From positions 186,001 through 250,000 of the forward strand of contig SCSG01000008.1 of the NCBI GenBank assembly GCA_004322135.1: a DNA stretch of 64,000 bases, read 5' to 3'. A model generated the notes under the pieces. It made no database searches. It was not told the DNA's origin and saw nothing but the letters and a program-made list of their open reading frames with translations. This stretch comes from Burkholderiaceae bacterium (GTDB taxonomy: Bacteria; Pseudomonadota; Gammaproteobacteria; Burkholderiales; Burkholderiaceae_B). Positions 57,257 to 64,000 of this stretch are shown piece by piece (the first letter of the stretch is position 1; every line of letters begins with the position of its first letter). The translations under genes were made by a program, and so were the position numbers.

Positions 57257-58266
57257 TTCGTGCGCCACGCCATAAACTGCCTCTTGTCGTAACGCTGGAG
57301 GGAGACAACACCCATTTGGCCAACCTGTGCGGCCCGCTGGACGAAAACCTGCACCAGATTGCCGCCGGGTGGAACGTAACGCTAAGCCGGCGCGGCAACC
57401 GCGTCACCATCGACGGCGAGCAGATGCAAGCTGCAGGCAAGGCGCTGGAACTGTTCCACCGGCGTGCCGTGCACAAAAGCCTGACCACCGACGACATCCA
57501 GCTTGGTCTGGTCGAACTCGGCGCTGGGCACAGCCTGGCTACCCCCGAAGCGCCCGCCGAAGTACTGCCCGAACTGCCGCCTGTAGATGACCTAAGCGCT
57601 GGCCTTGTACTGCGCACCAAGCGCAGTGACCTGCGCCCACGCACACCGAATCAGCGTGACTACCTCAACCAGATTCTGAAACACGACATCACCTTTGGTG
57701 TCGGCCCGGCGGGCACCGGCAAGACCTGGCTGGCCGTAGCGTGCGCCATTGACGCGCTGGAGCGCGAAACCGTGCAACGTCTGGTGCTTACCCGTCCTGC
57801 TGTCGAAGCAGGTGAGCGATTGGGCTTTCTGCCCGGCGACCTCGCCCAAAAGGTTGACCCGTACCTGCGCCCGTTGTATGACGCCCTGTACGACCTTCTG
57901 GGCTTTGACCGCGTGCAGCGCCTGTTCGACAAACAGGCAATTGAAATCGCGCCACTGGCCTATATGCGCGGGCGCACGCTCAACCATGCATTCGTCATCC
58001 TGGACGAAGCCCAGAACACCACGCCCGAACAAATGAAAATGTTCCTGACGCGCATTGGCTTCGGCAGCAAAGCCGTCATTAACGGCGATCCCTCCCAAGT
58101 CGACCTGCCGCGCGGCCAGCTCAGCGGGCTAGTGCACGCCATGGAAGTGCTGGATTCCGTTCAGGGCATCGCCGCCACACGCTTCACGAGCCGCGACGTC
58201 GTTCGCCATCCACTCGTGGCACGTATCGTTGAAGCCTACGAAAACGCTGGAGATCGTGACAGTTAG
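57253..58266 (+). CDS. PhoH-family ATPase (YbeZ-like)
   Basis: A 337-residue PhoH-like protein with an N-terminal KH-like region ([20 protein letters not shown]) and a C-terminal P-loop domain: Walker [13 protein letters not shown], then [20 protein letters not shown] and Walker [15 protein letters not shown]. The YbeZ group is placed with YbeY endoribonuclease, and the same order is seen here. It overlaps miaB by four bases and ybeY by eleven. RNA-related ATPase or helicase-like work is expected. Confidence 0.93.
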   Translation: MIRAPRHKLPLVVTLEGDNTHLANLCGPLDENLHQIAAGWNVTLSRRGNRVTIDGEQMQAAGKALELFHRRAVHKSLTTDDIQLGLVELGAGHSLATPEAPAEVLPELPPVDDLSAGLVLRTKRSDLRPRTPNQRDYLNQILKHDITFGVGPAGTGKTWLAVACAIDALERETVQRLVLTRPAVEAGERLGFLPGDLAQKVDPYLRPLYDALYDLLGFDRVQRLFDKQAIEIAPLAYMRGRTLNHAFVILDEAQNTTPEQMKMFLTRIGFGSKAVINGDPSQVDLPRGQLSGLVHAMEVLDSVQGIAATRFTSRDVVRHPLVARIVEAYENAGDRDS

Positions 58267-58807
58267 ACTTTCGTTATCGGTTCAATATGAGGCTGCCGCA
58301 CCTCAGCTGCCCCGGTGGCGCCTGCGCCGCTGGGTGCAGCGCGCGATCGACACGGCCGCCGCCCGCAACACCAACAACACAAGCCCTCGGGCAAAGTCGC
58401 ACGGCATACGGGCGGCAACGCTGACACTGCGCCTCGTTGCAGCCAAAGAAGGCCGCGAACTGAACAGGCAATTTCGAGGACGCGACTACGCGACCAACGT
58501 GCTGACTTTCGAGTATGGGATCGACGCCAATGGTTCCCTTGGCGGCGACATCGTGCTGTGCATGCCGGTGCTCAGGCGCGAGGCTCGGGAACAGCACAAA
58601 ACCCTGCGGGATCACGCCGCACATCTGACCGTGCACGGCGTGCTGCACGCCGTGGGCTACGATCACATCCGCCGGCATGAAGCCACCGAGATGGAATCCC
58701 TGGAAATCCTCATCCTGGAAAAACTGGGAATCAACAATCCATACCAAGAGCAACAAGGCGGGGATTCCACCAACCTGCGGCGTGTCAACAGTAGGAAAAA
58801 GGCATAA
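58256..58807 (+). CDS. ybeY: Endoribonuclease YbeY
   Basis: YbeY is a zinc endoribonuclease in 16S rRNA 3'-end maturation and ribosome quality control. The zinc motif His-x3-His-x5-His is in VHGVLHAVGYDHI, and DYATNVLTFEYG plus GGDIVLCMPVL before it are family marks. The GTG at 58256 ([11 protein letters not shown]) overlaps phoH by eleven bases; a TTG at 58229 is an alternative. At 183 residues it has a C-terminal tail (about 25 residues) past the usual end. Confidence 0.92.
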   Translation: MTVRLSLSVQYEAAAPQLPRWRLRRWVQRAIDTAAARNTNNTSPRAKSHGIRAATLTLRLVAAKEGRELNRQFRGRDYATNVLTFEYGIDANGSLGGDIVLCMPVLRREAREQHKTLRDHAAHLTVHGVLHAVGYDHIRRHEATEMESLEILILEKLGINNPYQEQQGGDSTNLRRVNSRKKA

Positions 58808-58817
58808 CCATATATCT

Positions 58818-58860
58818 TTATATTCGTTTTCTGTCTAATCAATCCTCTATAGAATAAATA
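58818..58860 (+). promoter_or_regulatory. Shared 43-bp promoter-like element, copy 2
   Basis: Starts TTATATTCGTTTT (58818-58830) and ends AGAATAAATA (58851-58860), matching 32 of 43 bases of the element at 53418-53460 with no gap. TATAGAAT could be a -10. It stands 31 bases before the AhpD-like gene, within what is otherwise the miaB-phoH-ybeY-corC-lnt cluster. Confidence 0.65.
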
Positions 58861-58891
58861 ACAACGTAAACCCCTATAGAAGAAGCTGCAC

Positions 58892-59434
58892 ATGAGTCGC
58901 CTTGCTATACAAACCATCGAATCCGCTTCTGCCGAAGCCAAAGACCGCCTGCTGGCCGTCAAGAAAAGCAGTGGATTCGTACCGAACTTGCTGGGAGTCC
59001 TGGCCAACGCGCCAACGGCTCTTGAAACCTATCAGGTAGTCAGCGGCATCAACGCGCGCACCAGCCTGTCGCCTGCTGAACGCGAAGTCATTCAGATCAC
59101 CTCGGCCGTGCGCAACGGCTGCGGGTTCTGCACAGCGGGGCATACGAAAATTGCACGCAACAAGCTCGCCATGTCTGAAGAGCTGGTCGAAGCACTGCGC
59201 CACACCAAAGCTCTAAGCGACCCGAAGCTCAATGCTCTGGCCCAGTTCACACTGGCCCTCATCGAACACAGGGGCAAAGTTACCGACGACGAGCTCGCGG
59301 CCTTCCAGGCTGCTGGCTACAACCAGACCAACGTTGTGGAAGTCGTGCTGGGCGTCAGCCTGGCGTCGTTGTGCAACTACACCAACAACGTCGCGCAGAC
59401 CCCGATCAACGAGGAACTGCTGGCATTCGCCTGA
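58892..59434 (+). CDS. AhpD/carboxymuconolactone-decarboxylase-family protein
   Basis: A 180-residue helical protein of the AhpD-like group. The redox motif Cys-x2-Cys with the following His is in NGCGFCTAGHTKIA, and REVIQITSAVRNG before it and FTLALIEHRGKV after it are typical. Such proteins act as thiol peroxidase/reductants or decarboxylases; the CxxC-x3-H form favours a redox role. It leads the second half of the split transporter, before the binding protein and permease, and would be co-regulated with the flavoprotein at 53575 through the shared element. Confidence 0.87.
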   Translation: MSRLAIQTIESASAEAKDRLLAVKKSSGFVPNLLGVLANAPTALETYQVVSGINARTSLSPAEREVIQITSAVRNGCGFCTAGHTKIARNKLAMSEELVEALRHTKALSDPKLNALAQFTLALIEHRGKVTDDELAAFQAAGYNQTNVVEVVLGVSLASLCNYTNNVAQTPINEELLAFA

Positions 59435-59571
59435 CCTGACCCGGCACTGCGGCCAAACACGGACACAGCGCCGGAAATCAAACACTGAACGGGTCCTACG
59501 CGGGCCCAACCACACAGTACGATACAACGCACTGGCTGGTGAAGTGCTGCCCACGCAAACCAGAGAACCAA

Positions 59572-60777
59572 ATGGGAAAAAATCAAACCCCGGCGCCATC
59601 CTCGGACGCTCGTCGCCACTTCCTCAAATTGTCGGCCATGTTCACCGCCGCAGGCGCATTGCCGCTATTGCAAACCTATAACAAGGCCTATGCCGCCGAA
59701 CCCGACGCCCCCGTAAGAATCGGCTACCTGCCCATCACCGACGCCACACCACTACTGGTGGCGCACCACAACAAGCTGTTTGAAAACCTGGGCCTGCACG
59801 TTGAAAAGCCACGCCGCTTTCGCAGTTGGGCGCAAATCGTGGAAGCGTTCTTAAGTGGCCAGGTCAATGTCGTTCACCTGCTGATGCCAATGACGGTGTG
59901 GGCGCGCTACGGCAGCAAGGCACCGGCCAAGGTTGTCGCCTGGAACCACATGGAGGGCTCCAGCTTTACCGTTCTACCCGAAATCAATCATTTGACCGAC
60001 CTGGGCGGAACAACAGTCGCCATCCCATTCTGGTATTCCATTCATAATATTGTGCTGCAATACATTTTCAAGAGTCAGGGTCTTGAATCCATCAGCGAAG
60101 GCAAGCCCGGCCCCAAGCAAGTCAAGCTGGTGGTCATGTCGCCCGGCGACATGCTGCCCGCGCTGGGCACCAAACAAATCAGCGGGTATATCGTGGCCGA
60201 GCCCTTCAACGCGCTGGCTGAAATCCTGAAAGTCGGCAAGATCTGGCGCTTCACCGGCGACGTCTGGAAGAACCATGCCTGCTGCGTGGTAACGATGCAC
60301 GAAAACGATCTGCAGCAACGCCCGGAATGGTCACAGAAGGTAGTCAGCGCCATCGTCCAGGCACAATCCTGGATCATCGACCATCATCGCGAAGACGCAG
60401 CCCGCATGCTGGCCAAGGACAATCCGGCGCAATACACCCCGCACGCGTACGCTACCCTGGCACGCGTGCTGGCTCCAGGACCCGAACAGGCCGTCGAGTA
60501 CGCAAAATCAAGGGCCATCAGGCATCCGGACTGGAACGAGCATCGAATAGACTTCCAGCCTTACCCCTTCCCGAGCTACACCGAAAAGCTGGTCGAAATG
60601 CTCAAGACGACTTACGTTTCCGGCCGTAATGATTTCCTGCCGGGGCTGGATCCCAAGTTCGTCGCCGGCGACCTGGTCGACGACCGGCTCGTGAAAAAGG
60701 CAATCCTTGACCAGGGTGCCCGATCGAAGTTTGGCCTGCCCGAATCGTTCACCCGAGGCGAAATCGTCGAAGTCTGA
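59572..60777 (+). CDS. NitT/TauT-type ABC transporter substrate-binding protein, Tat signal (split system)
   Basis: A 401-residue periplasmic binding protein of the NrtA/SsuA-like group. The N terminus has a twin-arginine motif (SSDARRHFLKLSA) followed by FTAAGALPLLQ, so export by the Tat system is likely. The mature part has VRIGYLPITDATPLLVAHHN, FLSGQVNVVHLLMPMTVWAR and GYIVAEPFNALAEILKVG. The ATG at 59572 is chosen for the Tat layout; the frame opens 11 codons earlier. It overlaps the permease start by one base (TGATG). The long, Tat-type form resembles CmpA/NrtA-like proteins, but the ligand is unknown. Confidence 0.9.
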   Translation: MGKNQTPAPSSDARRHFLKLSAMFTAAGALPLLQTYNKAYAAEPDAPVRIGYLPITDATPLLVAHHNKLFENLGLHVEKPRRFRSWAQIVEAFLSGQVNVVHLLMPMTVWARYGSKAPAKVVAWNHMEGSSFTVLPEINHLTDLGGTTVAIPFWYSIHNIVLQYIFKSQGLESISEGKPGPKQVKLVVMSPGDMLPALGTKQISGYIVAEPFNALAEILKVGKIWRFTGDVWKNHACCVVTMHENDLQQRPEWSQKVVSAIVQAQSWIIDHHREDAARMLAKDNPAQYTPHAYATLARVLAPGPEQAVEYAKSRAIRHPDWNEHRIDFQPYPFPSYTEKLVEMLKTTYVSGRNDFLPGLDPKFVAGDLVDDRLVKKAILDQGARSKFGLPESFTRGEIVEV

Positions 60778-61562
60778 TGAATACCACCACGAAAACCTCC
60801 CGCGCGCGAGTCCGCATAACGCTAAGCCTGGCCGGACTGCTGAGCCTGGTACTGATGTGGGCTGTGGGAGTTTCCGTACTCAAACAGGATGTTTCCCTGG
60901 CGACCTCATTCAGCCCCCGGGAAACATTCGAAAGCCTGTACGAGCTTATTGCCCAGAACCAGCTGACACTCCACACGCTGGTCAGCCTGAAGCGGGTGGG
61001 CGTCGGCCTGTTCTTCGCGCTGGTGCTGGGCGTACCCATCGGCCTGGCCGTGGGTCTGTCGCGCACGCTTGAAACCAGTACCAGCAGCGCGTTCCAGTTC
61101 CTGCGCATGATCTCGCCGCTATCCTGGATGCCCATTGCCGTCATGCTGTTCGGCATTGGTGACGGTCCCATCTATTTCCTGCTGACCTTTGCGGCCATCT
61201 GGCCCATCATCCTTAACACCAGTGCCGGAGTACGCCAGCTTGACCCGAAGTGGCTCATGCTGGCGCAAAGCCTAAGCGCAACGCGCAGTGAAGTGCTTTT
61301 CAAGGTCGTCCTGCCTGGAACACTGGGGCATATCCTGACAGGACTGAGGTTATCCATCGGCATCGTCTGGATCCTGTTGGTGCCCTGCGAGATGCTGGGC
61401 GTAAGCTCAGGCTTGGGCTACTTTGTCCTTGACACTCGAGACCGCCTCGCCTATTCGGAACTCATGGCCGTCATCGTGCTCATCGGTGCACTGGGCTTCG
61501 CGCTCGATACCGCAGCGCAAAAACTCTATCAATACTGGACTCACACAAAATCGGCGGCGTAA
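60777..61562 (+). CDS. NitT/TauT-type ABC transporter permease (split system)
   Basis: A 261-residue inner-membrane permease with first helix ITLSLAGLLSLVLMWAVGVS and the EAA loop AQSLSATRSEVLFKVVLPGT followed by LGHILTGLRLSIG. Only one permease is present, so a homodimer channel is expected, and the ATPase must come from elsewhere; the orphan ATPase at 54750 is the natural partner. The last gene before corC. Confidence 0.9.
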   Translation: MNTTTKTSRARVRITLSLAGLLSLVLMWAVGVSVLKQDVSLATSFSPRETFESLYELIAQNQLTLHTLVSLKRVGVGLFFALVLGVPIGLAVGLSRTLETSTSSAFQFLRMISPLSWMPIAVMLFGIGDGPIYFLLTFAAIWPIILNTSAGVRQLDPKWLMLAQSLSATRSEVLFKVVLPGTLGHILTGLRLSIGIVWILLVPCEMLGVSSGLGYFVLDTRDRLAYSELMAVIVLIGALGFALDTAAQKLYQYWTHTKSAA

Positions 61563-61687
61563 GCGGCACAGGCACTGGCCTGGCAACTGCCGCGGTACAG
61601 GGGGTGGTCCGGCGAACGTCGTGGTTCCGCCAACGTCAACGCCAATTTAGGGTATGCTAAAACCTCCAGTCACTCGTCCTGTGGACA

Positions 61688-62578
61688 ATGCCAGAACCTA
61701 GCCCTCCTCCCGATGCCAGACACCTTCCGTCGAATCCTCATTCAAAATCCATCCTTGCCAGAATCATCTCGCTAATCCGGCCCGAACCCGAAGACCGCGA
61801 GGACATCAAAGCAGTACTCGAGGCCGCGCACGACCGCAGCGTTCTGGACGGTGATGCCTATTCGATGATTTCGGGGGTATTGAACGTTGCCAGCCAAACC
61901 GCGGGCGACATCATGATTCCACGCACGCGCATGGACATGCTGGACATCGGCAAGCCCCTCAAGGAACTGTTGCGCGACATCATCGATACAGGACATTCGC
62001 GCTTTCCCGTATACGAAGACACCCGCGACAATATTGTGGGGATCCTGCTATCCAAAGACCTGCTGCTCACCATCACCAACCCGGCCATTGATGTACGCCC
62101 ACTTGTGCGCCCAGCCGTTTTCATTCCCGAGACAAAACGCCTGAATGTTCTGCTGCACGACTTTCGCGACAGCCACAACCATTTGGCCATCGTCATCGAC
62201 GAGCACGGCGGCACGGCCGGGCTGGTTACTATGGAAGACGTCCTGGAACAGATCGTAGGCGACATCAAGGACGAATACGATGAAGGGGCCGAAAAGAAAA
62301 CTATCTTCCAGACCGGCACCGACAGCTGGCGAGTCATGGGTATTACCGAGGTCAAGGCATTCAACAGTGCCTTCGACACCAACTTTCCCCACGAAGACTA
62401 TGACACGGTTGGCGGCTGGTTCACTGCACAGTTCGACCATATCCCACGCCGCGGCGACACCCTCAACCACGAGGGATTGAGTCTTACCGTAGTCGGCGCC
62501 GACGCCAAGCGCGTTCTTTGGCTGCACGTCCAGCACGACAGCCAGAACACCCCGACGCTGCCCGAACACGTGGCGTAA
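61688..62578 (+). CDS. corC: CorC/HlyC-family CBS-domain transporter-associated protein
   Basis: A 296-residue cytoplasmic CBS-pair protein linked to magnesium/cobalt efflux. Two CBS domains (about 70-190) start with DIMIPRTRMDMLDIGKPLKE, then FPVYEDTRDNIVGILLSKDL and IVIDEHGGTAGLVTMEDVLE; a CorC/HlyC C-terminal domain with DYDTVGGWFTAQFDHIPRRG follows. The membrane DUF21 domain is absent, as is usual for CorC. It lies 3 bases before lnt; together they belong to the miaB-phoH-ybeY-corC-lnt cluster interrupted here by the transporter genes. A possible -10, TATGCT, is at 61653-61658. Confidence 0.92.
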   Translation: MPEPSPPPDARHLPSNPHSKSILARIISLIRPEPEDREDIKAVLEAAHDRSVLDGDAYSMISGVLNVASQTAGDIMIPRTRMDMLDIGKPLKELLRDIIDTGHSRFPVYEDTRDNIVGILLSKDLLLTITNPAIDVRPLVRPAVFIPETKRLNVLLHDFRDSHNHLAIVIDEHGGTAGLVTMEDVLEQIVGDIKDEYDEGAEKKTIFQTGTDSWRVMGITEVKAFNSAFDTNFPHEDYDTVGGWFTAQFDHIPRRGDTLNHEGLSLTVVGADAKRVLWLHVQHDSQNTPTLPEHVA

Positions 62579-62581
62579 ACG

Positions 62582-64000
62582 TTGAAGCACGCTTTTTTTT
62601 CATGGCGTAACAGCGTGCTGCTCGCACTGCTCGGCGCCATCAGCGCGCTATCGTTCGCCCCCGGGCCACTGCCGGCACCCATACTGCCTTTTGTGCAGAT
62701 TGCTGCGCTGGCCTGCCTGGCTGGCTACGTCCTTAACGCGCCCACGCCCGGGCAATCCGCATGGGCGGGCTTTTTATTCGGGTTTGGTCAATTCGCCCTC
62801 GGCCTGTACTGGATCTTCATCAGCCTGCACCGGTATGGCGGCCTGCCATCGCCACTGGCGGCGGGCGCCGTACTGGTGCTGGCCGCAGGCGGCGGGCTGT
62901 ACTTTGCACTGGCTGGCGCGCTGGCCCGCTGGCTCGGCAACCCCTCTTCGCCTTCGCGCTACCGGCAACTGCTTGACGCCGCCGTCTGGGCCTCGTGCTG
63001 GGCCGGCGCGGAATGGCTGCGCGGCACGCTGTTTACCGGCTTTCCGTGGCTCGGTACGGGCTACGCTCATGCCGATGGCCCCCTCTCGGGCTGGGCGGCA
63101 GTGGTCGGGGTCTATGGGCTGGCCTGGATTGCCGCATATGTCGCTGCTGCCCTGACGCTGCTGGTCAGGACCCGCGCCAAAACAGGCAAAATCGCCCTGG
63201 CCACGGCGGTCGTGCTGGCGCTGGCTGGCATTGGCCTGAAGCAGATAAGCTGGTCTGCGCCATTCGGCCCGCCACTGCAAGTTCGGCTGGTGCAGGGCAA
63301 CATACCACAGTCCGAAAAATTCGATCCGCAGCTCATGCAAAAAGGCATTGAAACCTACATGCGTCTGGCGGCGCAGCCATTCAAGGAAACGGGAGCTGAA
63401 TCCCGGCTCATTGTAATGCCCGAGACGATCATGCCAATGTTCCAGGACGAATACTCCCCCCAAGTATGGTCGCTGTGGAAGGCCATCGCACGGGAGCAAC
63501 ACGCCACCCTGCTCATGGGTGTGCCGCTACATACCCGAGAGGATGGCCGCAACCGCTATACCAATAGCGCCATTGCGCTGAACGCCGACACCCCCGTGGA
63601 ACAACTGCTGACCGGCACCATGCCTATGCGCTACGACAAGCACCATCTTGTACCGTTCGGCGAATTCATCCCCACCGGCTTTCACTGGTTCGTCAACGCC
63701 ATGCACATTCCGTTGGGTGATTTCAACCGCGGCGCAGCGCGCCAGCGCCTGTTCAATCTGGACGGCCAGATACTGGCTCCCAATATTTGCTACGAAGATA
63801 TTTTCGGCGAAGAAATCATCCGGGCCGTTGGCGACAGCCCTGCTCATGGACCTGGCGCGACACTGCTCGTCAACATCAGCAACCTCGCGTGGTTTGGGGA
63901 TTCGTGGGCGTTGCGCCAGCATCTGCAAATTTCGCGCCTGCGCGCCATGGAAACCGCGCGACCGATCATACGAGCCACTAATACGGGCGCAACCGCTGTG
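62582..64000 (+). CDS. lnt: Apolipoprotein N-acyltransferase (runs off the right edge)
   Basis: Lnt adds the third acyl chain to the N-terminal Cys of lipoproteins at the periplasmic side of the inner membrane. The visible 473 codons have about six N-terminal helices and then the nitrilase-like domain. The catalytic Glu is in VMPETIMPMF, the Lys in RYDKHHLVPFGEF and the Cys in NICYEDIFGEE, so the triad is complete. The TTG at 62582 is the first start in frame after the corC stop; a GTG at 62615 is an alternative. The frame is open to base 64000, so only the last part of the nitrilase domain and final helix are missing. Confidence 0.94.
   Translation, partial: MKHAFFSWRNSVLLALLGAISALSFAPGPLPAPILPFVQIAALACLAGYVLNAPTPGQSAWAGFLFGFGQFALGLYWIFISLHRYGGLPSPLAAGAVLVLAAGGGLYFALAGALARWLGNPSSPSRYRQLLDAAVWASCWAGAEWLRGTLFTGFPWLGTGYAHADGPLSGWAAVVGVYGLAWIAAYVAAALTLLVRTRAKTGKIALATAVVLALAGIGLKQISWSAPFGPPLQVRLVQGNIPQSEKFDPQLMQKGIETYMRLAAQPFKETGAESRLIVMPETIMPMFQDEYSPQVWSLWKAIAREQHATLLMGVPLHTREDGRNRYTNSAIALNADTPVEQLLTGTMPMRYDKHHLVPFGEFIPTGFHWFVNAMHIPLGDFNRGAARQRLFNLDGQILAPNICYEDIFGEEIIRAVGDSPAHGPGATLLVNISNLAWFGDSWALRQHLQISRLRAMETARPIIRATNTGATAV

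Overview
The window looks like a chromosomal segment of a betaproteobacterium of the order Burkholderiales, probably family Alcaligenaceae (Bordetella/Pusillimonas-like). This rests on gene content and order (queA-tgt-yajC-secD-secF; miaB-phoH-ybeY...corC-lnt; ubiD next to a lytic transglycosylase), moderately high GC, and many LysR regulators and periplasmic-binding-protein transporters. No tRNA, rRNA, CRISPR array, transposase, integrase or phage structural gene was seen.

Layout. (1) 1-21.0 kb is mostly housekeeping: transketolase (cut by the left edge), rsmE, a barstar-family protein coupled to a patatin-like phospholipase, malic enzyme maeB, an atypical FAD-oxidase-like gene with a three-copy 34-bp tandem repeat at its end, a class I aminotransferase, a lytic transglycosylase divergent from ubiD, a YqjD/YqjE/YqjK-type membrane operon, upp, dacB and queA-tgt-yajC-secD-secF. 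(2) 21.4-28.1 kb is accessory module A: a thiamine-diphosphate (TPP) enzyme, a RidA-family protein, a complete NitT/TauT-type ABC importer, a MarR regulator and a second RidA paralogue. (3) 28.2-36.3 kb holds two related LysR regulators flanking a CoA-ester degradation operon (3-hydroxyacyl-CoA dehydrogenase, crotonase, acyl-CoA ligase, acyl-CoA dehydrogenase) and a branched-chain-type binding protein. (4) 36.4-47.6 kb, all on the minus strand, holds a YciI protein, an extradiol-type VOC protein, a 3-hydroxyisobutyrate-dehydrogenase-like enzyme, a third LysR, a full Liv-type transporter, a cupin, a BKACE enzyme and a flavin monooxygenase of the salicylyl-CoA/anthraniloyl-CoA type. (5) 47.8-53.1 kb is module B, a second TPP enzyme with its own NitT/TauT importer. 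(6) 53.6-61.6 kb holds a third NitT/TauT-type importer split in two: acyl-CoA-dehydrogenase-like enzyme plus ATPase upstream of miaB-phoH-ybeY, and AhpD-like protein plus binding protein plus permease downstream of it. (7) corC and lnt (cut by the right edge) close the window.

The 21-61 kb block reads as a catabolic and uptake region set between conserved loci. Three points link its parts. The two halves of the split transporter share an almost identical 43-bp promoter-like element. A 33-bp element in front of the second LysR gene recurs in front of the monooxygenase, with fragments in front of BKACE, suggesting one regulon. The two TPP enzymes belong to one subfamily and each sits beside a NitT/TauT importer, suggesting a repeated uptake-plus-cleavage system whose substrate cannot be read from sequence. 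All functional assignments come from reading motifs and neighbours; no searches were run.
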